Assembly: GCA_025363455.1 (NCBI GenBank)
Contig: JANYDW010000048.1
Coordinates: 1-64,000 of the forward strand
Source: Oleiharenicola sp.
GTDB taxonomy: Bacteria > Verrucomicrobiota > Verrucomicrobiia > Opitutales > Opitutaceae
DNA length: 64,000 bases
Reading direction: 5' to 3'
Shown here piece by piece: positions 53,759-62,270 of the stretch. Each line of letters begins with the position of its first letter. Positions within the stretch are counted from its first letter, which is position 1. The notes beneath the pieces were generated by a model. It was not told the DNA's origin and searched no databases. It worked only from the letters and a program-made list of their open reading frames with translations. Both the position numbers and the translations under genes were made by a program.

Positions 53759-54496
53759 ATGGCTCCCGCCCTTCTGGTGAACATCATTCTTTTTTCCCCC
53801 GCCGAAGTCCAGCTTCCCCTAGCCCGCCGTGATCCCCGGGCCCGTCATATTCTGGAGGTGTTGCAGCGTACGCCGGGCGGAGAATTCGATGCCGGCCTGA
53901 TCAACGGTCCGCGGGGCAAGGCCACCCTCCGTGCGATCACCGACAACGCCCTGATCCTGGCCTTCGCGTGGGGCGCGGCGCCATCCCCGCTGGCGCCCAT
54001 CCACCTCATCGTGGGTTTGCCCCGCCCCCAAACTGCCCGCGACATCCTGCGGGAGGGAACAGCGCTGGGACTGGCGGCCATGGACTTTGTGCGCACCGAC
54101 CGGGGTGATCCGAGTTACGCACAAAGTTCCCTCTGGGCTTCCCGTGAATGGGAGGATCTCCTGGTCGCGGGCGCCGCCCAGGCCTTTTGCACCCGTCTTC
54201 CGTCCGTGCGGCACGGCCAGACACTCGACGAAGCGATCACCGCCCTGCCCGCCGACAGCGCCCGGGTCGGCCTCGACAACTACGAGGCGCCTGGAGCGCT
54301 GCGCGACCTTGATCTCGCCGGCCGGACCAACGTGGTCCTCGCGCTGGGCGCGGAACGCGGCTGGTCCGCCGCGGAGCGCGCGTTGCTGCTTCAGCGCGGA
54401 TTTTTGTTCGCTCACCTTGGCGAACGCGTGCTTCGCACCGAGACCGCGTGCATCGCCGCCATCACGTTGCTCAAGGCAAAACTCGGTCTGGCCTGA
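53759..54496 (+). CDS. rsmE: 16S rRNA (uracil-1498-N3)-methyltransferase
   Basis: A 245-residue SPOUT methyltransferase. The knot region shows LIVGLPRPQTARDIL, GLAAMDFVRTDRG, VVLALGAERGWSAAER and FAHLGERVLRTETACIAAI, the SAM-binding loops of RsmE. It methylates U1498 of 16S rRNA. The N-terminal part before the PUA-like region is short, and the start is uncertain (ATG 53747, ATG 53759 or GTG 53777 are in frame); 53759 is used. Its 3' end overlaps rsmD by 26 bases. Confidence 0.85.
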   Translation: MAPALLVNIILFSPAEVQLPLARRDPRARHILEVLQRTPGGEFDAGLINGPRGKATLRAITDNALILAFAWGAAPSPLAPIHLIVGLPRPQTARDILREGTALGLAAMDFVRTDRGDPSYAQSSLWASREWEDLLVAGAAQAFCTRLPSVRHGQTLDEAITALPADSARVGLDNYEAPGALRDLDLAGRTNVVLALGAERGWSAAERALLLQRGFLFAHLGERVLRTETACIAAITLLKAKLGLA

Positions 54497-55040
54497 AGAT
54501 CGCCGCGGTCGGCTGCCGCGCGCCCTTGCCCAGCCGCTTCACGCAGGTCCAACCCACGGGAGTTAGTTTGAGATCACCCGGCATTTCAAAAACCACCACC
54601 GGATCGGGCTGCGCCGCCAGCAACCCATCCAGGCGCTCAAACAGGCGGGGCGCCACCTCGCTGATCATATCGTAGGGTGGATCGATGAACACCAGGTCGG
54701 GAACTTCTCCCGGCATCGTGCTGGTGGCGTCCGCGGTGATGACCTGCAGGTCGGCGGCGGGGCGACCGAGGCTCTTGCACACCGCCGCGATGTTGCGGTG
54801 GATGAACTCCACCGTCCGGGCGTTTTTTTCCACAAAGGTCCCGCCGACCGCGCCCCGGCTCAGCGCTTCCAGCCCATAGGCTCCGCTGCCGGCAAACAGG
54901 TCCAGAAATCGCGCCCCGGCTACGCGGGCTGCCAGGCTGGAGAATACCGCTTGGCGCAGGGCGTCCGTCGCCGGGCGCACCGCGTCGCCCTTGGGCAGGG
55001 TGAGAGGAATGCCACGAGCCTGACCGCCGGTGATACGCAT
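54471..55040 (-). CDS. rsmD: 16S rRNA (guanine-966-N2)-methyltransferase
   Basis: A 189-residue Rossmann methyltransferase. MRITGGQARGIPL and FLDLFAGSGAYGLEALSRGA are the RNA-binding and SAM-binding starts, and FIDPPYD is the catalytic N/D-PPY motif. It modifies G966 of 16S rRNA. ATG 55040 gives the usual RITGG start; ATG 55049 is three codons upstream. It converges on rsmE with 26 bases overlap. Confidence 0.92.
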   Translation of the reverse strand: MRITGGQARGIPLTLPKGDAVRPATDALRQAVFSSLAARVAGARFLDLFAGSGAYGLEALSRGAVGGTFVEKNARTVEFIHRNIAAVCKSLGRPAADLQVITADATSTMPGEVPDLVFIDPPYDMISEVAPRLFERLDGLLAAQPDPVVVFEMPGDLKLTPVGWTCVKRLGKGARQPTAAIFRPDRVLP

Positions 55041-55050
55041 GAGAACCATC

Positions 55051-55073
55051 TAGGCCACCCGGCCCCTGGCCTA
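55051..55073. promoter_or_regulatory. Short hairpin upstream of rsmD
   Basis: TAGGCCA at 55051-55057 pairs with TGGCCTA at 55067-55073 over a 9-base loop. It begins eleven bases before the rsmD ATG on the minus strand and could affect its translation. Confidence 0.3.
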
Positions 55074-55162
55074 ATCGCAATAATTTTGTGGAACACTTTC
55101 TCCCCTCGGCGGTTAAAACATAGCATTTGCCGACTGCACCTCTAACCTATTCCTTCCGCTGT

Positions 55163-55198
55163 GGTGGAAAGCCATCCTGACCTGACTGGCCTTCCACC
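55163..55198. promoter_or_regulatory. Strong hairpin in the leader of the WPL-repeat gene
   Basis: GGTGGAAAGCCA at 55163-55174 and TGGCCTTCCACC at 55187-55198 match in 11 of 12 steps, with a 12-base loop. It ends 35 bases before ATG 55234. It has no T-tract, so it is more likely a leader structure or operator than a terminator. Confidence 0.4.
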
Positions 55199-55233
55199 AA
55201 CGCAAAGGCAATGCCTTACCCAGCCCACCAAGC

Positions 55234-56691
55234 ATGTTTTCCCGCCGCTTAAACTGGCTGCTTTGTGCTGCCTGTATTCTGACCGTCACCGCGCAAGGTG
55301 CGGAGGAGAACGATTGGCCGATTTATGTTCGACGCAACGATCCGGGTACCGGTACCGACTCGATCGAGGTTCTCGGCCCGTTGCTTTTCGCCCGATCCGA
55401 CCCCACCATGGAGCAAAAGGGAGTGCGCCCTCTGTATATGAGCACGTTCGCCGATGGCGTCACCCAAGGCAATTTTCTCTACCCATTCTTCACCTGGAGG
55501 CGGGAGAACGACTATTGCTCGTTCAGTTTCTTCAAATTGGTGAACATCAGTACGGATTCCCCGACCATTGGCCCGAGGGATGAACACTTCGATGTCTGGC
55601 CTTTCTATTTCTCTCGCGAGACAGCCGATCCGGCCGACCGCTATCGCGCCCTCTTGCCTTTGGGCGGGACGATCAAGAATCGCTTCGGCAAGGACCGCAT
55701 CGACTTCGTCCTCTGGCCACTCTACGTACACACTGAGAAAAACGGCCGGCAGATCACCCACGCACCCTGGCCCCTCCTGCGCTTCATCGGGGGCGAAGGT
55801 TATCATGGATTTGAATTCTGGCCGCTGTTCGGCCGGAGCGTGCACGACGGCGACTATGACCACCAGTTCTACCTCTGGCCCCTCGGTTACAAGTCCACCA
55901 CGAATCTCTCCGAGGCCACGCCCGACGTGAAGATCGGCGCCCTGCCCTTCTACGCCCGCGACACCGGCCCGGGCTACATCAGCGAGATCTATGGCTGGCC
56001 CTTCTTCGGCTACACCCACCGCACCGCCCCTTATCACTATGACGAGCAGCGTTACTTCTGGCCCCTTCTCGTTCAAGGTCACGGCGACGACCGGCTGGTC
56101 AACCGCTGGGCGCCGCTCTACACGCATTCCGTGATCAAGGGCACCGACAAGACCTGGTTGCTCTGGCCCCTGTATCGCAACCAGCGCTGGTCGGCCGACG
56201 GCGTGGCGCAGGAAAAGCAGCAGGTCCTCTTTTTCCTGTGGTGGTCGCTGGAGCAAAAAAGCCTGGCCAACCCCGCCGCTGCACCAGCGCACAAGACCCA
56301 TCTTTGGCCGTTGTACAGCGCGTGGGACAACGGCGCCGGCCGGCGGCAGATCCAGGCCTTGAGCCCCTTTGAGGTTTTCTTTCCGAACAACGAAACTGTG
56401 CGCCAGCTCTGGTCCCCGTTGTTCGCCCTGTACCGCTATGAGCGAAACCCCGACACCTCCGTCCGTCATTCCCTACTCTGGAATGCCGTGACGTGGCAGC
56501 GAACCGCGGAGACCCGCGAATTCCACCTCGGCCCGCTGTTCAGTCTCCATGCCGATCCTGACCGCCGGCGCATCGCGCTGGGCAACGGGGTCATCGGTTG
56601 GCAGCGCCCCACCGGCGGGCCCGGGCATTTCTTCCTGTTCGATTTTCCCTCCAAAGCAGCTATTAAGGCTAACCAAGTCACGCCGCCATGA
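55234..56691 (+). CDS. Secreted protein with repeated WPL(Y/F) motifs, unknown function, next to mla genes
   Basis: A 485-residue precursor (signal MFSRRLNWLLCAACILTVTAQG). The mature part has ten short repeats of the type WPLY, WPFF or WPLF: VWPFYF, LWPLYV, PWPLLR, FWPLFG, LWPLGY, GWPFFG, FWPLLV, LWPLYR, LWPLYS, plus DWPIY near the start. Spacing is about 30-60 residues and aromatic residues abound, which suggests a beta-barrel or beta-propeller outside the inner membrane. I do not recognise a family. Its stop overlaps the MlaE-like start by four bases, so it may work with the lipid transporter. Confidence 0.65.
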   Translation: MFSRRLNWLLCAACILTVTAQGAEENDWPIYVRRNDPGTGTDSIEVLGPLLFARSDPTMEQKGVRPLYMSTFADGVTQGNFLYPFFTWRRENDYCSFSFFKLVNISTDSPTIGPRDEHFDVWPFYFSRETADPADRYRALLPLGGTIKNRFGKDRIDFVLWPLYVHTEKNGRQITHAPWPLLRFIGGEGYHGFEFWPLFGRSVHDGDYDHQFYLWPLGYKSTTNLSEATPDVKIGALPFYARDTGPGYISEIYGWPFFGYTHRTAPYHYDEQRYFWPLLVQGHGDDRLVNRWAPLYTHSVIKGTDKTWLLWPLYRNQRWSADGVAQEKQQVLFFLWWSLEQKSLANPAAAPAHKTHLWPLYSAWDNGAGRRQIQALSPFEVFFPNNETVRQLWSPLFALYRYERNPDTSVRHSLLWNAVTWQRTAETREFHLGPLFSLHADPDRRRIALGNGVIGWQRPTGGPGHFFLFDFPSKAAIKANQVTPP

Positions 56692-57446
56692 ATCACCTCT
56701 CCGCCATCGTCGGCCACATCGGGGGCACCTTGCTCCTGCTGGTGCGCACGCTGAAATTCATCGGCACCCTGCCCCGTCAATGGGCCCGGTTCATCGAACA
56801 GTGCTACCTCATCGGCTACACTTCACTGCCCATTGTGACCATCCTCAGTTTCTTCATCGGCAGTGTGCTCGCCCTGCAGAGCGGCTATAGCATGGAGAAT
56901 TTCGGCGCCAAGCAGTTCATCGGCACGCTCGTCGGCCTCACGATGGCCCGCGAGCTCGGCCCGGTTATGGTCGCCATCTTGATCGCCGGCCGCGTGGGCT
57001 CGGCTATCACCGCCGAACTGGCCTCGATGAAGGTCTACCAGGAGATCGACGCCCTCACGACCATGAACATTCCCCCCGAGCGCATGCTAGTCCTGCCCCG
57101 CCTGGCAGCGATCACCGTCATGATGCCGGTGCTGGCCATCATCGCCAACCTCTGCGGCTGGTACGGCGGCGCACTCGTCTGCGAGTATACGCACACCATC
57201 TCCGTCGACTCCGAGGCCTACTTCACCGCCCTCAAGGAATACATGAAGCCGCACGACGTGACCGACGGCCTGATCAAGGCCGAGGTCTTTGGCTTCGTGA
57301 TCGTGCTTGTATGCTGCTACATCGGCCTAAACACCCGCGGCGGTCCGCGTGAGATCGGTGCCTCCGTCACCAAGGCCGTCGTCTCCTCGCTCATCCTCAT
57401 CCTCGTGCTCGATTACTTCGTCACCAAAGCCCTCCTCATGTCATGA
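56688..57446 (+). CDS. mlaE: MlaE-family ABC permease (lipid transport)
   Basis: The 252-residue permease has the MlaE pattern: helix-rich with ELGPVMVAILIAGRVGSAITAELASMKVYQEIDAL and five membrane segments. It is the inner-membrane part of a phospholipid transporter between the membranes. Its ATG overlaps the WPL-repeat gene stop, and its stop overlaps the next ATG (ATGA), so translation is coupled. Confidence 0.92.
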   Translation: MNHLSAIVGHIGGTLLLLVRTLKFIGTLPRQWARFIEQCYLIGYTSLPIVTILSFFIGSVLALQSGYSMENFGAKQFIGTLVGLTMARELGPVMVAILIAGRVGSAITAELASMKVYQEIDALTTMNIPPERMLVLPRLAAITVMMPVLAIIANLCGWYGGALVCEYTHTISVDSEAYFTALKEYMKPHDVTDGLIKAEVFGFVIVLVCCYIGLNTRGGPREIGASVTKAVVSSLILILVLDYFVTKALLMS

Positions 57447-58252
57447 GCACGTCCCCCGCTTTCACCGCCTCCCCTTTCGTTGGCAAAACCTTCGGTATCA
57501 CCGTTGCCAAGCTCACCAAGAAATTCGGCCGGACCACCGTGCTCCGCGACATCGACCTCGAGGTTAAACCCGGCGAGATCTTCTGCATCATGGGCCCCAG
57601 TGGTTCTGGCAAGACCGTGCTCTTGAAACACATCGCCGGGCTGGAGACCGCCACCAGCGGCGAAGTGCGCATTGGCGAATACGACGCCGCCGACCCGGAA
57701 ACGCGCAACAAGGTTCACCTCGCCCTCGTGTTCCAGGCGGGCGCCCTCTTCAATTCGCTCTCGGTCTACGACAACCTTGCCCTCTACCCCCGGGAACACC
57801 GGGAATGTAACGAGGCCGGCATCCGCGAGCGCGTCATGCACGCGCTCTCGATCCTATCGCTGGAGAAAGCGGCCAATAAATTCCCCTCCGATCTCTCGGG
57901 CGGCATGAAGAAACGCGTCGCCATCGCCCGCGCCCTCGTGATGGAACCTCAGCTGTTGCTGTACGACGAGCCGACCTCCGAACTCGACCCGGTGATGTCG
58001 GCCACCCTGACTGAAATCATCGCCACGCTCCGCGAGCAGACCGCAGTCACCAGTGTCGTGGTCACGCACGACCGCGACCTCGCCTTCGCCATCGCCGACC
58101 GCATGGCCTTTGTGATGGACGGCCGCATCCTTGGTGTCGGCCGGCCCGCCGACTTCAAGAACCCTACTGATCCCGTCATCGCCAACTTCCTCAACCCGGT
58201 CATCGACCTCAAGAATCCCCGCTTCAAACAACTGGAGAACAGCCATGAATAA
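57443..58252 (+). CDS. mlaF: MlaF-type ABC ATPase
   Basis: A 269-residue ATPase with Walker A GPSGSGKT, the signature LSGGMKKR, Walker B LLLYDEPTSELDP and the H-loop VVVTHD. It powers the MlaE permease. It overlaps mlaE by four bases and the MlaD-like gene by eight. Confidence 0.94.
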   Translation: MSTSPAFTASPFVGKTFGITVAKLTKKFGRTTVLRDIDLEVKPGEIFCIMGPSGSGKTVLLKHIAGLETATSGEVRIGEYDAADPETRNKVHLALVFQAGALFNSLSVYDNLALYPREHRECNEAGIRERVMHALSILSLEKAANKFPSDLSGGMKKRVAIARALVMEPQLLLYDEPTSELDPVMSATLTEIIATLREQTAVTSVVVTHDRDLAFAIADRMAFVMDGRILGVGRPADFKNPTDPVIANFLNPVIDLKNPRFKQLENSHE

Positions 58253-59234
58253 CACGTCCCAAACCATCCGCGTCGGCCTCTTTTTCCTCCTGGGCCTGGC
58301 GCTTGCCTGGATCACCTTCGAGTCGCTCAACGGCGGGCGGCTCTTCAAGAAGCAGGGCTACACCCTTGTGGCCGGCTTCGCCAACCTCAAGGGCCTCAAG
58401 ACCGGCGACGAGATCCGCATGGCGGGCGTCAAGGTCGGCGCGATCGAGCAGACCCGCCTCGCCGATCACCGCGTCGAGGCCCTCCTCGCCATCGAGCCCA
58501 ATGTCAAGATCCCGGCCGACGCCGTCGCCAGCATCGAGCAGTCGAGCCTGCTCGGCAGCAACTATCTTGGCATCACCTTTGGCACGCCCGGCGGCGCCCT
58601 GCTGAAGGATCAGGACGAGATCAAGACCAAGGTGACCGCCGACATGAGCGAGGTCATCAGCCAGCTCGGCAATCTAGGCGCCAAACTCGACCAGGTGGTC
58701 GGCGAAATCGGCAAGTCGCTCGGCGGCGGCGAAGGCGGCGGCCTCTTCCAGCGCCTCGACAAGCTGGTCACGGAGAATGGACCCAAGTTGACGACCACCA
58801 TCAGCAACCTGCAGGACGTCACCGCCAAGATCAAAAATGGTGAGGGCACCTTTGGGAAACTGGTCAACGACACCAAGCTGCACGACGACCTGCTCGCGTC
58901 CGTCGGTGAGATCAAACAGGCGGCGGCCGATGCGCGCACCTTCATGGGCGACGCCAAGGGCATCGTAACCGACGTCAAAGCCGGCAAAGGCACGCTCGGC
59001 CTGCTGCTCTACGACGAGCCCACCGCCAGCAGCCTTAAGGTTTCCCTCAACAACCTGAAGGAGGTCTCCGCCAAACTTAACAGCGGCCAAGGGACCCTCG
59101 GCAAACTGATCTCCGACGACAGCCTCTATCTCAGCGTACAATCCACGATGAAGAAAGCCGACCGCATGATCGACGGCCTCGGCGACCAGGGCCCCATAAC
59201 CGCGGTGGGTGTTGCGGCGCAGTCGTTGTTCTGA
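58245..59234 (+). CDS. mlaD: MlaD/MCE-domain substrate-binding protein
   Basis: A 329-residue protein: one membrane helix (VGLFFLLGLALAWITFESL), an MCE domain (YTLVAGFANLKGLKTGDEIRMAGVKVG, about 35-115) and a long helical tail with short Gly-Lys-rich turns (KNGEGTFGKLVND, KAGKGTLGLLLYD, NSGQGTLGKLISD). The repeated GT-GL turns give a periplasmic helical bundle seen in longer MCE proteins. It binds lipid and passes it along. ATG 58245 is used; it overlaps mlaF by eight bases. Confidence 0.9.
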   Translation: MNNTSQTIRVGLFFLLGLALAWITFESLNGGRLFKKQGYTLVAGFANLKGLKTGDEIRMAGVKVGAIEQTRLADHRVEALLAIEPNVKIPADAVASIEQSSLLGSNYLGITFGTPGGALLKDQDEIKTKVTADMSEVISQLGNLGAKLDQVVGEIGKSLGGGEGGGLFQRLDKLVTENGPKLTTTISNLQDVTAKIKNGEGTFGKLVNDTKLHDDLLASVGEIKQAAADARTFMGDAKGIVTDVKAGKGTLGLLLYDEPTASSLKVSLNNLKEVSAKLNSGQGTLGKLISDDSLYLSVQSTMKKADRMIDGLGDQGPITAVGVAAQSLF

Positions 59235-59285
59235 GGATTCGTGGAGGACCCGCGTCCCTGCGGGCCGTTCGGCGCCACTGCACCC

Positions 59286-59840
59286 ATGCCCTGCCGCATT
59301 ATCATCGCGATCCTATGCCTGACGCACCTGCGCCTCTGGTCCGCAGAGGAGCTCGGGGACGGCGAGCCGAAGCTGGTGCAGGAGATCAGGGCCGAGCTCC
59401 CGGCGGGCTGGGAGTGTCGGTTTGAGCCGGGTGATAATACCAAGTATGTAGCCTCCGGCATGCCCAGACCGGAATTCGTGATTGTCGTCACGAATCCGAA
59501 AGTCGCCATTGAAAGCAGGCAATACCCGACGCGTGACCTCCTCGAGGCAATGCCGGTTATTCCGCTGTGTTTTTATGCGATCAAGAGAAAGTCCTTGGTG
59601 CAGGAGATCATCGAACAGCAAAAGATTTTCTCTAGGTCTATTCCGATCTACTTCGGCGAAACCGACAGCCACATCGTTGTTACTTCGCCGGCTTGGGTGA
59701 ATCTCGGGAATTATTGGCGCGAATCCCGAAGATCCATCCGCGCGCCAGTGAATATGCTGCTGAAGTTCATCCGAGCCAAAGAGAACCAACCCTTCGCGCA
59801 AATGCTCCTTTCCGATACCACGGACGAGGCCATGAAGTAA
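59286..59840 (+). CDS. Secreted hypothetical protein behind the mla operon
   Basis: About 184 residues with a signal peptide (MPCRIIIAILCLTHLRLWSA). The mature part has beta strands and charged helices, no recognised domain. It is 51 bases after mlaD and may share its transcript. Codon use in its second half looks less GC-rich than in its neighbours. Confidence 0.5.
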   Translation: MPCRIIIAILCLTHLRLWSAEELGDGEPKLVQEIRAELPAGWECRFEPGDNTKYVASGMPRPEFVIVVTNPKVAIESRQYPTRDLLEAMPVIPLCFYAIKRKSLVQEIIEQQKIFSRSIPIYFGETDSHIVVTSPAWVNLGNYWRESRRSIRAPVNMLLKFIRAKENQPFAQMLLSDTTDEAMK

Positions 59841-59884
59841 CGTCAACGATACCGATTTGTTTCGCGCCCAAAATCCAACGGCCT

Positions 59885-61366
59885 TCACCGAGCCGGCAAC
59901 GCGATGAGCGTGCCGTCGAAACCGGCGGCGATGACTTTGTCCCCCGCCAGCGTGAGAGAGCCGGCGTAACCACCGAACCCCCCATCGGCCGCGAGGGGTG
60001 AAACCAGCTGCCAGATAACCGCCCCCGTCTTGCGATCCAACGCCACCAATCCGCCCTGATGTGCGATGAGCGTGCCCTCGATATTCTGCGACGCGGTCCC
60101 CGTGAAGACGTGTTCGGCGGTCACCAGCGGCGAACCCCAGTTCATGCCGTGGACCTCCGTCACCCAGCGGGCCTGGCCGTTGGCCGGGTCGAGCACGACC
60201 ACCCGGCTGTAATCCGAGGCGCCCACATAGAGCAGCCCGTCGCGCAGCACCGGGGTCGACTCGATCCACGAGAACCAATAAGAGTATTTCCACGCCACCG
60301 CGCCGCTCGCGAGGTTAAAGCCGTAGAGCAGGTAATCGCGACTGCCGACGATCAGCTTGTCCCCGGCGACAATGGGCGTAGTCACCACCCCACCGCCAGT
60401 ATGGACACGCAGGGTTTCCTTCCGGGAGTGCCGGTCGAGCAGCACCACCGACCCATCCATCGTCCCAAACATGAGCGTGTCCGATCCATGCAAACCGACG
60501 CCCGAGTAGATCGGTGCGAGGGCGTCATGCCGCCAGAGTTTTTCCCCGGTCGCAGCGGCGATGGCGTAGAGCCCTCCGTCGCTGGAGCCAATATAAAGCA
60601 CCCCGTCGAGCAGCAGCGGCGTGGCGGCGCGGTGATTGAACGTGGGATTGACCGGCGCAGGTTTGCCCGCGATCCGCTCGTCATGTAGCGGCACGCTCCA
60701 CCTCAATAAGCCGTCGGCGCGGTTGAGCGCGACGAGGTTGAACTTCGTGTCGAGGAAAAAAACGCTGTCCGCGTTTACGACCGCTGCCCCGTCGATGGCG
60801 ACATGGCCGGGCCAAACCCAACGCACGCTCCCGTCCGCGGCATTCACCGCGTGGAATTTGCCGTCGCCTGTACCGACGTAGATCATCGCTCCAGCCACGA
60901 TCGGTGGGGCCCAGGTCCCGAAACCGAGGGAATGCCTCCAGAGCGGCGCCGGGGCGGGCGGATGAACGGGCGCGGCCGGCTTTTCGGAAAACTTTCCGCC
61001 GCGCTTGAGCGCCAACGGCAACAGACCGGGACCAAATGTTCCGGTGAGCTGGTCCCCTTCTCGGTGCAGTTTGATGGCGAAAGCTTCCGTGATTGCGTAG
61101 TTTCCCTGCCCGTCCCCCTCGACCGGAATCGGGATGACGGCGTTATAGGTGAACATCGCCGGGAACTGCATCCGGAAAATCAGCGTACCGCGCTTGCTGC
61201 GGAAAAAATCCAGCCCGAACTCCGCCACGTCACCTTGGGGCGCGATGATGGTACCGGTCCAGCAACCCTCGAGGGGGTCGTGGGTTGGTGAGGCCGCCGG
61301 CGGTGCCGACTCCTGGGCCCAGCCGAAACTCAGCACCAGGACGAAAGGGAAAAGCCGAAGCCACAC
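59885..61366 (-). CDS. PQQ-like beta-propeller secreted protein, 5' end within a repeat element
   Basis: About 493 residues: signal peptide (WLRLFPFVLVLSFGWAQE), a short N-terminal domain (to about 130) and a propeller with repeats of the type GxxYAIxAxTGEKLWR, VALNRADGLLRWSVPL, VVLDPANGQARWV. It resembles PQQ-binding-like proteins or BamB, but no PQQ catalytic site is visible. The reading frame begins at GTG 61480, which would put 38 residues encoded by a palindromic repeat in front of the signal peptide. GTG 61366 lies inside the repeat and puts the signal at the very start, so I use it. It is read after the 61490 gene, nine bases away. Confidence 0.8.
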   Translation of the reverse strand: MWLRLFPFVLVLSFGWAQESAPPAASPTHDPLEGCWTGTIIAPQGDVAEFGLDFFRSKRGTLIFRMQFPAMFTYNAVIPIPVEGDGQGNYAITEAFAIKLHREGDQLTGTFGPGLLPLALKRGGKFSEKPAAPVHPPAPAPLWRHSLGFGTWAPPIVAGAMIYVGTGDGKFHAVNAADGSVRWVWPGHVAIDGAAVVNADSVFFLDTKFNLVALNRADGLLRWSVPLHDERIAGKPAPVNPTFNHRAATPLLLDGVLYIGSSDGGLYAIAAATGEKLWRHDALAPIYSGVGLHGSDTLMFGTMDGSVVLLDRHSRKETLRVHTGGGVVTTPIVAGDKLIVGSRDYLLYGFNLASGAVAWKYSYWFSWIESTPVLRDGLLYVGASDYSRVVVLDPANGQARWVTEVHGMNWGSPLVTAEHVFTGTASQNIEGTLIAHQGGLVALDRKTGAVIWQLVSPLAADGGFGGYAGSLTLAGDKVIAAGFDGTLIALPAR

Positions 61367-61471
61367 ACCCCGCCCTCCGGACACCCCTCTTGATAGAGGG
61401 GATTTCGTTACGACGGTTTGGGTCCCCTCTGGTGAGGGGTGGTCCCGCAGCCGCGGGACCGGGGTGTGTGG
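61361..61471. repeat. 111-bp palindromic element with 12-bp perfect terminal inverted repeats (MITE-like)
   Basis: The ends CCACACACCCCG (61361-61372) and CGGGGTGTGTGG (61460-61471) are exact reverse complements. Inside are three more hairpins: CCCCTCT/AGAGGGG at 61384-61401, CCCCTC/GAGGGG at 61424-61439 and GGTCCCGC/GCGGGACC at 61441-61460. It sits between two genes of a leftward operon and provides or overlaps the start of the PQQ-like gene. Confidence 0.75.
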
Positions 61472-61489
61472 AAACGTCACGGAAGCGAG

Positions 61490-61978
61490 TCAGGACTTCT
61501 TCCTATACAGCCCGTCGAAGGCCGTGGTCCACGTCTTGGCGGCATCAGCGGACTGTTCCCAGTGCTGACGCACGGTGCCATCGGCATTGGGCGTCCACGT
61601 GATGCGCTCCAACTGGTGCCCGCCGCCGGGCAGCGGGGTCTCGCCCGTCAGCACCATCTCTCGGCCTACGAGGCCGCCGTAGAGATCGAGCACGCCGCCG
61701 CCACTGTCCATCCAGCATTGGTGCCAGCGCTTGGCCGCTCCATCATAACCATTGAGGCTCATGCCGGTGTAGGCTCCCGGCGTCGTGTAATTTTCGACGA
61801 GGACGCGGCCGCCGTGTTTCAGCTCGATCCGGTTGTGACCGGCCAGCTTGCCGTTGGCCTGGTTTGTCACTTCCCAGTCACCCAACCAGAAGTCGAAATC
61901 ATGGTTCACGGGCGGTCTGTTTTGGGCCAAGGCCAGCGAAGCGCATAACAGCAACAGGAATAGCAGGCGTTTTTTCAT
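61490..61978 (-). CDS. Secreted DUF1579-like protein
   Basis: A 162-residue precursor with signal MKKRLLFLLLLCASLALAQ. The mature part has the pattern FDFWLGDWEVTNQANGKLAGHNRIEL, the FWLGxW text shared by DUF1579-like and similar small beta-barrel proteins. The function of that group is not known. Stop is nine bases before the GTG of the PQQ-like frame, so the two may be one transcript. Confidence 0.6.
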   Translation of the reverse strand: MKKRLLFLLLLCASLALAQNRPPVNHDFDFWLGDWEVTNQANGKLAGHNRIELKHGGRVLVENYTTPGAYTGMSLNGYDGAAKRWHQCWMDSGGGVLDLYGGLVGREMVLTGETPLPGGGHQLERITWTPNADGTVRQHWEQSADAAKTWTTAFDGLYRKKS

Positions 61979-62094
61979 GGGTTTAGAGTAGGTTGCACGT
62001 GGTTGAAAGACAATCGCCCGCTGACCGGACGGCGAAAAATGCCGGCGAGCTGCACGGGGCGGTGATGATCGGTGTAGGCTTCAATCCGAATTGC

Positions 62095-62174
62095 CATCCT
62101 GAGCGGAGCGAAGCATCCACGGCACGAAGCATCCATCGCGACAAACGCTTGGGTTCTTCAGTTCGTTCAGAATG
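62095..62174. repeat. Intergenic REP-like repeat (CATCCTGAGCG...CAGAATG type)
   Basis: The left end (62095-62113) and the reverse complement of the right end (62156-62174) agree in 14 of 19 positions. The inner part holds a direct duplication of CGAAGCATCCA. Read as protein in one frame it gives CHPERSEAS, a string seen in many short spurious ORFs that come from this repeat family. It fills most of the 292-base gap between the DUF1579-like gene and the TonB receptor. Confidence 0.55.
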
Positions 62175-62270
62175 ACCAAGTGAAAAGCGAAATGCCCCCT
62201 GCCAACAAACAGGCCCCGGAGAGCTTTTCCTGGGCCTGCGAACGAAGCGCGGGGCCAATGACGCCGTCGT

